From Macrosoma leucophasiata (lineage: Eukaryota; Arthropoda; Insecta; Lepidoptera; Hedylidae): a DNA stretch of 64,000 bases. The position numbers were made by a program, and so were the translations under genes. The notes under the pieces were generated by a model, which was given only the letters and a program-made list of their open reading frames with translations, did not search any database and was not told where the DNA came from. This document shows positions 29,546-38,870 of the stretch, piece by piece (within the stretch, counting starts at the first letter, position 1; the number at the start of each line of letters is the position of its first letter). The stretch spans positions 2,666,001-2,730,000 of the forward strand of contig JAWQUS010000002.1 of NCBI GenBank assembly GCA_036365455.1, in the 5' to 3' direction.

Positions 29546-30002
29546 ACGAAGGGTACGCTTAGCGACGGCGTATTTTTAGTTTTTATTTCTTTTTTTGAAT
29601 GGGAGGCTGGTATCGATATTGCACTTCACGGTCTTCACCAGGCCATTGGCAAGCGCAATGGGCTCTTACAGCGACTGTCCGTATTATCGGTCTATTTCTT
29701 ACAATTTTTTTTGCATGTATCGAACCGAACGGCAAAACCTTCCACGACGCTATCATAAACAATGCATGGGCCAAGGACGCGGCCATAGCAAACAACGCTC
29801 ATTTCAAAAGGCAATAGCGTGACCGTATGACACGATTAATTGCGCTCACTTCCTTCTATAGCAATCTCTCTATCTTTTAATTGCTTATCGTGTGGTAAAG
29901 TGGAGTATATTCCATCCGAGTAGCCGCGACGGCCAGGTTGGTATACATATCTACGTACGTACCACATGTAGATATGTATACGGTTGGTATACATACGGTT
30001 GC

Positions 30003-30210
30003 TTTTTATGTAAGGAAGGTGGCAAATAAGCCATAGACCTGTACACAAAAACCAGAGGTGAAAATGCAGATGCGTTGCCACCCCTGAGACTTAAGTTGTT
30101 GTCACTGTGATATGTATGACGGGGCCATACATTACCATCTAACTGGAATATGATAGTGCTAAAAACTACCATGCGCTGGTTGCCATGGCTCCCGCACTGG
30201 AATTCTATCA
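30003..30210 (-). mobile_element. GGTGGTA SINE-like element, old
   Basis: Minus-strand diverged copy of the older subfamily (GACTTAAGTTGTT in place of GCCTAAGGTGTTATG). It is missing part of the ends. Confidence 0.65.
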
Positions 30211-30611
30211 AGCTCTTTGCTCAGTGCTGTATGCTTTTTCATATATATCTAGAGGGAGGGAGGAGAAGGGCAGGTCAGCGTAAGCTGCTGCTATCCATTG
30301 GCAGCTTAATAAAATGTTTAATCCTGTTGGTCTTCCACAAAGTTCCACTCACCACTGTAGCCAATGGGCTCGTTCTCCTGCAGTTTGAAGGTGAACGGTA
30401 TGTGCACCCTCTGCATGAGCAGCCGAGGCGGCTGTATCGTGTGTTGCCATGTGTCCTCTCTGCCCTCGCCGACTATGCCTATCACTTCCATGTTCCTGTT
30501 GACAAAGTGAAAGGGGTCAAATATCGATTGAATTAATCATGTCTATATCAATTGGGATGGGAAAAAAATTGCCCTTTCACCAATAAAGGGATGGATGAAA
30601 GGGCAATAATT
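30211..30611. other. No recognised gene; one 12-bp hairpin
   Basis: An open frame of 128 codons across 30150-30536 overlaps the SINE remnant and has no domain. A hairpin with 12-bp arms (30568-30579, 30596-30607) lies near the right end. Confidence 0.4.
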
Positions 30612-30844
30612 TCATACATATTATAAAACTAAGTGCCCCGCCGCGTCTGTCTGTCTGTTCTCGATAGAGACTATTGCCGTAACTATATATTTTAATGCGG
30701 TTTTCACCGATAGATAAAGTGATTCATGAGGTTGCTCACACCACATCCACGATGGGAGTCGCTTGATGTTTTTATTTTTTATTTTGTAAGGTATTGGCTT
30801 AAACATTTATTGTATGGCAGAACGATATTGGCCGGGTCAGCTAG
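30612..30844 (+). mobile_element. Short non-autonomous Helitron
   Basis: Starts TCATACATATTATAAAACT, contains GTCTGTCTGTCTGTTCTC, and ends GGCCGGGTCAGCTAG followed by T. The 5' TC and 3' CTAG fit lepidopteran Helitrons; the 3' 10 bp match the Helitron at 7095. Confidence 0.6.
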
Positions 30845-30998
30845 TTAACCCTAAATCTGCATCTACCTACTTCTCTAATTGTATCACAATGCGTTAATAA
30901 CTTTAGGTATCATTTCGCGAGAGTTCTACAGGTTCTACTACATATTCTTTATGATTTTATTAATCTAGGTAATGATGGTGGTATGGTGGTGGTGCACG

Positions 30999-31566
30999 AG
31001 GACGGTGAATACTGCAGCCTAGAGTCATTATACAAAAACCGAAGGTCAAAATGTAGATACATTGCCGCCCCTCAGGCCTTAGTTGTTTTGCTTCATATGA
31101 TAGTGTGTACGGGTACCAGAAACGTATGGTCCCGCCATACGTTTCTGGTACCCGTTCATTTTACCTACAAACGTTTCAAAACTCTTCATTACAAAACCAA
31201 AGTTTCGCAACGATTTCGTTTCACATCTCAACTTTCCACAACTACATAATTCACTTGGCAAACAGATAATTACAAAACTATTCATTTCATAACTCATAGA
31301 CGACATAGTCAGATTAGTCAGGTTAGGTCGAAGGGTGCGGCGGGCGAGCTCCGCTCGCTCGGAATTAATAGTGTACAAAACGTTGGTTTTGAAATGAAGA
31401 TTTGCGTAACGTTTGTCGGTGAAACATTAGTGAATCTACGTTTCCATTTAACCGGAACACAATAGTGGAGAACATTACCTTCAACTTCACAATACAACTA
31501 TAATTTGGCGACAAATAGGTATATTAGATAATGCCGTGGTGCCTACGCCTTCGCCTATTTAAACTC
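30999..31566 (-). mobile_element. GGTGGTA element split by a 330-bp insertion
   Basis: The 3' part (30999-31108) and 5' part (31443-31566) of one old minus-strand copy. Between them is unrelated sequence opening with a perfect palindrome (31109-31155). Confidence 0.7.
31109..31155. repeat. Perfect 21-bp hairpin
   Basis: Arms 31109-31129 and 31135-31155 are exact reverse complements (ACGGGTACCAGAAACGTATG...), loop TCCCG. Confidence 0.9.
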
Positions 31567-31582
31567 TACATAAATATATTTT

Positions 31583-32003
31583 CATCATCATCATCATCAT
31601 CATCATTTCAGCCAAAAGACGTCCACTGCTGGACAAAGGCCTCCCCCAAAGAGTGCCACAACGAACGGTCCTGGGCCGCCCTCATCCAACGATTGCCCGC
31701 GACCTTGACCAGGTCGTCGGTCCACCTCGTGGGGGGCCTGCCTACGCTTCGTCTTCCGGTACGCGGTCGCCACTCTAGAACTCTTCTGCCCCAACGGCCG
31801 TCAGTTCTGCGAGCTATGTGCCCTGCCCACTGCCACTTGAGTTTCGCTATTCGATGGGCTATGTCGGTTACTTTGGTCCTCATGCGGATCTCCTCATTTC
31901 TGATTCGATCTCGCAGAGTAACTCCGAGCATGGCCCTCTCCATCGCTCTCTGAGTGACCTTGAGCCTTCTTATGAGGCCCATAGTGAGCGACCACGTTTC
32001 TGT
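31583..32003 (-). pseudogene. RTE reverse transcriptase C-terminus, best-preserved local copy
   Basis: The minus frame runs ETWSLTMGLIRRLKVTQRAM, then RNEEIRMRTKVTDIAHRIAK, KWQWAGHIARRTDGRWGRR, GRRSVGRPPTRWTDDLVKV, ending AFVQQWTSFG and a stop. This is the intact post-RT domain of an RTE polyprotein, including the WAGHIARR and RPPTRWTDD signatures. The RT and endonuclease are missing by 5' truncation near 32003. The tail is a TCA/TGA microsatellite (31573-31605). It represents the LINE family that likely left most RTE tails here. Confidence 0.88.
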
Positions 32004-32084
32004 TTATTTCACGTATGTTCACGTTACGTATTTTCATGAGTAATACATGTATACCTAAATTAGTAAAGATCGCTCTTATTGTAA

Positions 32085-32330
32085 AGTAATGTTCCATTGT
32101 TTATTATCACGAGTAATCACAGTTGTTACATGTTATCTGCACGCATTGTTGTATAAGGAAGGACTTCAGTACACTCGTACTGCTCGTACATAAATAGGTA
32201 TCGTAGGTATTTACTATTTACCTTTGTGATCGTACAGCGCTTGCAAATGAGGTTACTGCTGATAAGACTCGCCCGGACTTCAGCAATAAATAATAGAATC
32301 GCGTATAAACAAGACTTTTATTGCCATTAC
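32085..32330 (+). repeat. Repeat paralogous to 34308-34378 plus 34735-34850 (empty site)
   Basis: Shares CCATTGTTTATTATCACGAG, GTATAAGGAAGGACTTCAG and GCAAATGAGG with the later segment, which carries a MITE at this exact place. Confidence 0.75.
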
Positions 32331-32360
32331 AAGCGGTACATAATCTTGAGCGAGAACTAA

Positions 32361-32566
32361 AATACAAAAAATTAAATACGCTTCCACTCACAGCTCCACA
32401 CTAGGTATAAACCTGTGTCGTGGTGCCGTTGTATACACACAACACAAACACAAACACCCAGACCCGAAACAAATATCTGTAGGCCATACAAATATTTGTC
32501 CCGGTTCGGAGATCGAACCCCTTCGAATCAAACGGTCGTCTCACACCGCTGGACTAATCGGGTCGT
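32361..32566 (-). mobile_element. tRNA-derived SINE B
   Basis: On the minus strand: head GACCCGATTAGTCCAGCGGTG (A-box like), GGGGTTCGATCTCC (B-box), body GGGACAAATATTTGTATGGCC, tail ATACGC-type. The homologue at 47773 is better preserved. Confidence 0.8.
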
Positions 32567-32785
32567 CTAAAAAAAACTAACTATCCAATCCACACCTTTT
32601 CGCTGCTCCTGGTTTGAGTTCACCAAAATGGATAGAAGTAATCTAGTTACTGCTTTTAGATTCTAATCTGGTCACATTCCACTAAATAAATTCGCTTTTC
32701 TTGTGTAAAACGTATCATCGCCGAACTATTCAGAGTTGGTGTCATCGAGGATGGAGGATATCATGTTATGAAAATGTAGGAAGTT

Positions 32786-33053
32786 TCAGTGACGGAGCTC
32801 GCGGGCGTAGGCACCACCGCATTACCTATAAACTTGCCGCTAAATGGTAGTGTTCAGCACTATCGTGTTTCGGTGGTGATGTACGGCCCTGTAATTTCCG
32901 GCACAGAGTCTCAACACCTTAGGCCTCAGGAGTGGTAACGCATCTGCATCTTGACCTTGGTCTTTGTGTGGGTGTCTTTAGGCTGCAGTCATCACTTAAC
33001 ATCAATGTGAACTGCAAGCTTGCTTGCCACTTCAGCAAAAATAAAAAAAAAAG
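32786..33053 (+). mobile_element. GGTGGTA SINE-like element, 5' tip altered
   Basis: Lacks the GGTGGTAGAG tip (starts AAGTTTCAGTGACGGAGC); the rest is close to consensus and ends ATAAAAAAAAAA. Confidence 0.88.
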
Positions 33054-33088
33054 ATATTTAATTTAAAGAAAAATGGAAAGAAAAATTT

Positions 33089-33163
33089 GACTTCAGGCGA
33101 GACTCGAACTCGCGGCCTACTGGGAATCTAGTCCAGCCGCTCTTCCAATTGAGCTACTGAAGT
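33089..33163 (-). tRNA. tRNA-like sequence
   Basis: Identical over its length to the minus-strand copy at 5419-5493, with the same flanks. Same cloverleaf with mismatched anticodon stem; probably a transposon-borne tRNA relic. Confidence 0.45.
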
Positions 33164-33320
33164 CCTGCCCGATTTGTCAAATCTTTCCTTCACATTTATT
33201 GCATTGCTTTATGGTAGCAGCAGCGCCATCTATTGCCATCTATGCTAGTTAGGCAACCGATATAATAGACTTTGCAGTTTATTGAATATCGTAAAGAAGC
33301 TTTTACCCTTAATAATTGAA

Positions 33321-33625
33321 ACGTAACTTCACGCCTGTAATCTCCGAAGGGGTAGGCAGAGGTGCATGCATTCAAGCATACATGCAAACACCCACGATTC
33401 GCCGGTTACGTTTTGGCCCATGTAACAGGTGGCGAGCCTGTTGACATCTCCGGGCACATTACCAAACTTTGAGGTACTGCGAAATTTCCAGAAAATGGAA
33501 AAATCCCAATAGAACCAGAGACAAAGGCTTTTTCACCATTATCTCTGATAATCCCCCACCCGGGAATCGAACCCAGGACCTCAGCGTAGTAGTAGTGGCC
33601 TGCTACCACTAGGCTACCGAGGCAG
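33321..33625 (-). mobile_element. tRNA-derived SINE A, full length
   Basis: Head GCCTCGGTAGCCTAGTGGTA and B-box GGGTTCGATTCCCGGG on the minus strand; tail GGCGTGAAGTTACG. Over 95% like the 37813 copy by eye. Inserted within the spacer of the tRNA-like inverted pair. Confidence 0.92.
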
Positions 33626-33711
33626 TTATGGATATATGGAGGCAGATGGCGCTGCTGCTACCATAAAGCAATGCAATAAATGTGAAGGAAAAATTTGACA
33701 AATCGGGCAGG

Positions 33712-33786
33712 ACTTCAGTATTTCAATTGGAAGAGCGACTGGACTAGATTCCCAGTAGGCAGCGAGTTCGAGTCTCGCCTGAAGAT
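33712..33786 (+). tRNA. tRNA-like sequence, A-box mutated
   Basis: TAGCTC is changed to TATTTC and the acceptor end to CTGAAGA, breaking both D-stem and acceptor pairing. A decayed copy. Confidence 0.35.
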
Positions 33787-34016
33787 AAATTTTTCTTTCC
33801 ATTTTTCTTTAAATTAAATATATTTCACAAGCATGTGTTAATGCGAAATAATATAAAACAATTATTAAGGGTAAAAGCGACTTCTTTACGATATTCAATA
33901 AACTGCAAAGTCTATTATATCGGTTGCCTAACTAGCATAGTTGGCAATAGATGGCGCTGCTGCTACCATAAAGCAATGCAATAAATGTGAAGGAAAGATT
34001 TGATGAATCGGGCAGG

Positions 34017-34091
34017 ACTTCAGTAGCTCAATTGGAAGAGCGGCTGGACTAGATTCCCGGTAGGCCGCGAGTTCAAGTCTCGCCTGAAGTC
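34017..34091 (+). tRNA. tRNA-like sequence
   Basis: ACTTCAGTAGCTCAATTGG ... GAGTTCAAGTCTCGC, with small differences from the 5751 copy (CCCGG in the anticodon stem, TTCAAGT in the T-loop). Acceptor and T-stems pair. Functional status unknown. Confidence 0.4.
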
Positions 34092-34378
34092 AAATTTTTC
34101 TTTCCATTTTTCATTAAATTAAATATATTTCACAAGCATGTGTTAATGCGAAATAATATAAAACAACAAAAATGAAGCATTGTTTATTGTGCAGTTATTT
34201 AGCCCGGGGTTTAATAGCGAATTCTATCATATGTTCATATGCATCGATATTTATTTCAAGCTCATTTGCATATGTAATCTATAACTGTATAGTGCGCCCT
34301 TGTTATACAATAAGGTACCATTGTTCATTATGACAAGTAATTTCGACTTACATTGTTGGATGTTATCATTGCAGTATA

Positions 34379-34734
34379 AGGGTCATAGCTCACTACAGTC
34401 ACCGGGCACCCGACCAGCACCGCCTCGTTTTACGGCGTCCACTTGTTATCGACGGGTCGCCGACAGGTGCTCCACGGGTGAACGACGCGATGTTACTTGT
34501 GAAACACTCACGGACCGCGCGCGGTCCACTTGGGTACAGTGAGTTGGCAATGCAAAGTCAACGCAAGACAAAACGCTGACCATTAGCAGCGAGTGGTCCA
34601 ATCGACATTTGCGCGTAGTGTGTTGACGGCTTGCGGTCGAGGCGATACGGAGCGGAGTTGATGTAATGAGCGCCGACCGCTCGAGGTAGTCGGGCGCTGG
34701 TCGGGTGCCGGGTGGCTCTAGTGAGCTATGACCC
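34379..34734. mobile_element. TIR MITE (about 356 bp) with empty-site control
   Basis: Ends are inverted repeats of about 40 bp: AGGGTCATAGCTCACTAC at the left, its complement GTGAGCTATGACCCT at the right, then CCCGACCAGC inside. The paralogous site at about 32160 reads GTATAAGGAAGG uninterrupted. A 2-3-bp TA-type duplication fits (GTATA ... TATGG). The GC-rich interior has no transposase. Confidence 0.85.
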
Positions 34735-34891
34735 TATGGAAGGACTTCAGTACACTGGCACTACATCAATAGATATCCTATTTACCCATTTGGTCGTTTA
34801 TCGCAAACAAATGAGGATATAGCTGATAAGTGAGCGACTCATCCACAGAATACACAGAGTACAGCTGTAAATATAATGGCATATAAACAAA

Positions 34892-35128
34892 GTTGGTGTT
34901 AGAGTTTCAGTGTAGGAGCTCGAGGGCGTAGGTACCACCGCATTACCTAATCTACTTGCCGCTAAATGGTAGTGTTCAGCACTTATCGTGCTTCGATTAG
35001 ATGGTACTTATTGTATGGCCCCATAAAAACTTAAGTACAGAGGCAACTAAGGTCTCAGGGGTGACAACGCATCTGCATTTTGACCACCGGTCTTCATGTG
35101 TTTATAGGCTGCAGTCATCACTTAACCT
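34892..35128 (+). mobile_element. GGTGGTA SINE-like element, no poly-A
   Basis: GTTGGTGTTAGAGTTTCAG to CAGTCATCACTTAACC; the last 60 bp and poly-A are replaced by LINE-derived sequence. Confidence 0.75.
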
Positions 35129-35139
35129 CCTCCTTGCGT

Positions 35140-35640
35140 CGTGTGTGCTCAATGCTGAGGGTCGTAACCTCGACGAATAACTTTTGTTTGGACAATATTA
35201 CGCCCTGTCGTCCTATCCTCGGCGATGTCGATGGCTTTGCAAACTGTGGCTTCTAACGTGGAGCGAATTTGGTCGGACCATTGTAGTCTTCTTCTACTCG
35301 TGTCAATGGCCTGTCATAGTCATACTCTAGCGGACAGAAAATTTGACAATTTCACAGCGGCATCCGTAGCCTCCATTAGGTCTCTTCTTGTACAACTGTT
35401 GGGGCACAGTGGGCAGGAGAGCAGATGTATCATATCCTGCTTTGGAGCACCGCAGTCACATTCTGGTCCTGACAAATAGCCCCATCTAGCCATGTTTGAT
35501 CTACAACGACCCACTCCGGTGCGTAGTCGGTTTAGCGTTCGCCAAATAGGCCATTGCAGATTGGAAGCCAAAGGAAGAGTTTCCGAAGGTTTACTACCAT
35601 TGTAGTGGGCTTCTGCCCCTGAGTCTTTTCCCCGATGCTT
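35140..35640 (-). pseudogene. LINE C-terminal remnant with CxCG...H...C motif
   Basis: The minus frame reads WPIWRTLNRLRTGVGRC, then RWGYLSGPECDCGAPKQDMIHLLSCPLCP. The W-x-LNRxRTGxGRC...WG...CxCGxxxQxxxHxxxxC pattern is the C-terminal zinc-knuckle-like end of some insect LINE ORF2 proteins. The frame stops after LSARV. Sequence to its left (DTSRRRLQWSDQIRS) looks like more of a LINE frame. Confidence 0.65.
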
Positions 35641-36130
35641 TCCCAGTTAGCAGCGTCTTTTCAAAGATGTCACCTCTCTTTCTGGCAATGTGACCAAAGA
35701 ATTCAAATCTTCTTCGCAGGCATATGGTGGTGAGTCTCATAGGTATTCTGAGATATTTACATCAATGTAAAAACAGTTTTAAATTTTAACACTGAGTAGG
35801 TACTTACAAGGATCGCAAACGCGAGTGTCTTCCAAATGTTTTCTATTTGATTTCTATTTTCTATGGTTTAGTACCTCGCATAACAATGGCTTCGAGTCTT
35901 TCGTGAGTCTCATGCATAGTATATTATATACCAAAGCGAAAGGTCACCACTATCACGGTATTTCTAAAACCGCAAAAACGACTAAGGTGAAATTTGCTTA
36001 CTATAATATTATAAAGAGGAAACATTTATATATTTGTATGTATGTTTGTAATGTTTTCACAGAAAAACTAATTGATTCAAAAATTCTTTCACCATCAGAA
36101 AGCTGCATCTTCACTGACTAACAAAGTCTA
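35641..36130. other. Spacer, nothing recognised
   Basis: A 98-codon open frame (35825-36121) has no domain. Confidence 0.4.
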
Positions 36131-37412
36131 ATAGGTTGGGGAAAAAGTCTTTTCGCATTATAGTATGTATGAACTTGTAATAAAATCTCTTTGGCTGTAG
36201 TATTTGTATCTGGCTGGTTTTGGTATCATTGAAAGTTAAAATTTTAAAGAACATAATTCCAAATTCAAATTAGGCAAATGTGCGATTTTCATTTGTTTTT
36301 CGTACTGTCAAGATGAGTGAATCTAATGAAGAAATTCGATACATTTTAAAATTTTACTACGGAAAAGGTAAAAATGCAACGCAAGCCGCGGAAAAAAATT
36401 GCGATGTTTATGGACCTAGTGCAGTGTCTGTGAGAGTAGCACAAATTTGGTTTAAGCGTTTTCAATCCGGAAATTTTGATGTCAAAGATGCACCTCGCTC
36501 TGGTCGCCCTAATACGGATAAAATGGATGCCATTTTTGAAAAAAATGAGCAAGATCGACATATCAGTAGTTACGACGTAGCTGAAGAACTGAGAATTGAT
36601 CACAAAACAGTTTTGGCGCATTTGAAAAAAGCTGGGTACAAAAAAAAGCTCGATATTTGGGTACCTCATGAGCTCATTGAAAGAAACCTAATGAACCGTG
36701 TACTCATTTGTGATTCTTTATTACGACGTAATGAAACCGAATCATTTTTGAAGAAGCTGATAACTGGTGATGATAAGTGGATCACGTACGACAAGAACGT
36801 GCGAAAAAGGTCGTGGTCAAAGGCCGGTCAGGCTTCACAGACTGCGAAACCCGGGTTAACTCGCAATAAGGTGATGTTGTGTGTGTGGTGGGATTGGAAG
36901 GGCATTATTCATTATGAGCGATTACCACCAGGCAGGACTATCGATTCTGAACTCTATTGCGAACAACTGATGAGATTAAAGCAAGAAGTTGAGAGAAAGC
37001 GGCCGGAATTGATCAACAGAAGGGGTGTGGTGTTTCATCATGATAACGCTAGACCTCACACATCTATAGCCACTCAGCAAAAATTAAGAGAGTTTGGCTG
37101 GGAGGTGTTAATGCATCCGCCGTATAGTCCTGACCTTGCACCTTCAGATTTCCACCTGTTTCGGTCTCTTCAGAATTCTTTATGCAATGTTAGGTTAACA
37201 TCACGAGAGAACTGCCAAATCCACTTGTCGCGGTATTTTGATGAGAAGTCCCAAAATTTTTATAGCAATGGGATCATGTCCCTACCTACAAGATGGCAAA
37301 AGGTTATCGAACAAAATGGTACATTTATACTTTAGTTAAATTTAAATAAACTATATTAAAAAATGTTTTGAATTATCTTAAAAAATGCGAAGAAACTTTT
37401 TCCCTAACCTAA
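36131..37412 (+). mobile_element. Full-length mariner (Tc1/mariner, cecropia-type)
   Basis: 1282 bp, the usual mariner length. The inverted ends are about 28 bp: left ATAGGTTGGGGAAAAAGTC, right (complement) TTAGGTTAGGGAAAAAGTT, with about four mismatches. TA lies on each side (36129-36130, 37413-37414). It contains one uninterrupted transposase gene. Confidence 0.97.
36313..37335 (+). CDS. Mariner transposase, intact
   Basis: Cut-and-paste transposase acting on the two inverted ends; nuclear. 340 residues from the ATG at 36313 (MSESNEEIRY). An upstream in-frame ATG at 36280 adds 11 residues but family proteins start at MSES. The N-terminal half holds two helix-turn-helix parts (about 1-110) for end binding. 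WVPHEL is at 116-121. The catalytic triad is D153 (TGDDKW), D244 (HHDN) and D279 (YSPDLAPSD, 271-279). The D244-D279 gap of 34 residues is the DD34D mariner pattern. No stop or frameshift. TGDDKW carries Asp where relatives usually have Glu, so activity is not certain. The protein resembles the cecropia/Hsmar1 group. Confidence 0.96.
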   Translation: MSESNEEIRYILKFYYGKGKNATQAAEKNCDVYGPSAVSVRVAQIWFKRFQSGNFDVKDAPRSGRPNTDKMDAIFEKNEQDRHISSYDVAEELRIDHKTVLAHLKKAGYKKKLDIWVPHELIERNLMNRVLICDSLLRRNETESFLKKLITGDDKWITYDKNVRKRSWSKAGQASQTAKPGLTRNKVMLCVWWDWKGIIHYERLPPGRTIDSELYCEQLMRLKQEVERKRPELINRRGVVFHHDNARPHTSIATQQKLREFGWEVLMHPPYSPDLAPSDFHLFRSLQNSLCNVRLTSRENCQIHLSRYFDEKSQNFYSNGIMSLPTRWQKVIEQNGTFIL

Positions 37413-37552
37413 TACATTTAGTTTAAAAAAATAGGTATCCCTAAGAAAAATTCAATAATGTAACCCAAGGTGTGACAAAATTAGTCTTTTTTTTATGAAT
37501 GAAAAGTGAATAAATGTATTTTGAATCTTGAATCGAATGCCCTGATAACTAA

Positions 37553-37584
37553 AATACGCGGACGAAGTTGCGAGCAAAAGCTAG
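37553..37584 (+). mobile_element. Helitron 3' terminus
   Basis: GCGGACGAAGTTGCGAGCAAAAGCTAG followed by T is a typical lepidopteran Helitron end. The 5' end was not located. Confidence 0.4.
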
Positions 37585-37623
37585 TGTTTTTGGCCGCTGG
37601 GAAACTTTTTGACTGTACTGACT

Positions 37624-37691
37624 TGATAGTACATAAGCCTATAAACATCTAGATACCTAGATCTAGATGTTTATAGGCTTATGTACTATCA
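37624..37691. repeat. Perfect 30-bp hairpin
   Basis: Arms 37624-37653 and 37662-37691 are exact reverse complements, loop 8 bp. The right arm continues into a decayed GGTGGTA tail (GATGTTTATAGGCT ... TGCTTGTTTTC, to about 37730). Confidence 0.92.
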
Positions 37692-37812
37692 ATGTTAATA
37701 ACTTATATGCTTGTTTTCTATACATGTTTGTGCTTATTTGGTGACATGACAAAAAGGATGAGGCATTGATTTATTTTATTGGATTTTTCGCAAAAACACT
37801 TGCAAGTGAAAT

Positions 37813-38124
37813 AAAACGTAACTTCACGCCTGTAATCCCCGAAGGTAGGCAGAGGTAAATGCATGCATTCAAGCATACATGCAAACACCCACGATTCGCC
37901 GGTTACGTTTTGGCCCATGTAACAGGTGGCGAGCCTGTTGACATCTCCGGGCACATTACCAAACTTTGAGGTACTGGGAAATTTCCAGAAAATGGAAAAA
38001 ATCCCAATAGAACCAGAGATAAAGGCTTTTTCACCATTATCTCTGATAACCCCCTACCCGGGAATCGAACCCAGGACCTCAGCGTAGTAGTAGTGGCCTG
38101 CTACCACTAGGCTACCGAGGCAGT
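37813..38124 (-). mobile_element. tRNA-derived SINE A with 13-bp target duplication
   Basis: Flanked by TTGCAAGTGAAAT at 37800-37812 and 38125-38137. The minus strand begins ACTGCCTCGGTAGCCTAG, with B-box GGGTTCGATTCCCGGG, and ends GGCGTGAAGTTACGTTTTA. This copy fixes both ends of the family: no poly-A, a TTACGTTTT end. It sits inside a tRNA-like repeat unit. Confidence 0.96.
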
Positions 38125-38193
38125 TTGCAAGTGAAATATTGTAAAATATAAATGGAAATTAAAAAAATAATTCAGGCGGGACTGAGGAGACGG

Positions 38194-38266
38194 GCTTCGG
38201 TAGCTCAGTTGGGAGTTTGGGGGTGGCTGGACTGAAGATCTCAGTGGGCCCAGGTTCAAACCTGTA
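38194..38266 (+). tRNA. tRNA-like sequence (diverged unit)
   Basis: GCTTCGGTAGCTCAGTTGGG ... GGCTGGACTGAAGATCTC ... CAGGTTCAAACCTG. Boxes A and B are good. The anticodon loop would read GAA (Phe), but a G-rich insertion sits in the D-arm and the acceptor 3' strand is lost. Tail T8. Confidence 0.35.
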
Positions 38267-38289
38267 GTATTTTTTTTTAAGATGAGGAA

Positions 38290-38552
38290 TGAATTAAATT
38301 TCCTTGCACCTATTTGTTTTATCTTTATTTGGCAGTAAGTTTGTCAAGTTTGCGAGTTGTGAGCTACATACACACAATGAATTAATCAATTTTTAAACAA
38401 TGTACACCATTAAACGTTTATGGAAGACAATGGTTCTTTAATTGTATTTAATTATCATGAACGAGAATCGAATTACTAAAGATTAAGATAAAAGTTAATA
38501 ACGATTCGTTTCTCTGATAACAAAATTGTGTTATACTAACACATAGGTATAC
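38290..38552. other. Spacer, nothing recognised
   Basis: AT-rich, no feature. Confidence 0.4.
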
Positions 38553-38847
38553 CTTTTTTTTTTTTTTTTAATGGAAGTGGTAAACAAGCATGCAGTTCAC
38601 ATTGATGTTAAGTGATGACTGCAGCCTATAGACACCCACACAAAGACCAAGGTCAAAATGCAGATGCGTTACCACTCCTGAGGCCTAAGGTCTTATGCCT
38701 CTGTGCCGGAAATTACAGGGCCGTACATTACCACCTGACCGGAACACGATAGTGTTGAACACTACCATTTAGCGGCAAGTATATTAGGTAATGCGGTGGT
38801 GCCTACGCCCGCGAGCTCCGTCACTGGAGCTCTACCACCAGTAAAAA
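38553..38847 (-). mobile_element. GGTGGTA SINE-like element, full length, long poly-A
   Basis: T17 at the left, CTACCACCAGTAAAAA at the right. Nearly identical to 17493-17784. Confidence 0.95.
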
Positions 38848-38870
38848 CCTACTTACATTAATGCGTCGGA

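Larger units (their letters stand above)
33055..34165. repeat. Cluster of three tRNA-like repeat units with nested SINE
   Basis: One minus-strand unit (about 33055-33315), then two plus-strand units in tandem (about 33640-33850 and 33850-34165, period about 305 bp). Between the inverted units a tRNA-SINE A copy is inserted. The units share ATATTTCACAAGCATGTGTTAATGCGAAATAATAT and AATAGATGGCGCTGCTGC. Confidence 0.85.

Noticed and set aside
29595..29822. Overlapping 70-75-codon frames on both strands
   Set aside because: No frame shows a domain; likely unique spacer or an unknown repeat.
30150..30536. 128-codon open frame
   Set aside because: Starts inside a decayed GGTGGTA element and shows no domain.
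31583..31984. Recurrent 5' truncation point shared by the two RTE copies
   Set aside because: The 31.6-kb copy continues upstream (ETWSLTMG) beyond the point where the 17.9-kb copy is cut.
33055..34165. CRISPR-like array
   Set aside because: Repeats are about 300-bp tRNA-like units in mixed orientation in a eukaryotic genome; no short direct repeats with unique spacers, no cas genes.
36280..36312. Upstream ATG for the mariner transposase
   Set aside because: Adds MRFSFVFRTVK, which is not part of mariner transposases; family proteins begin at MSES.
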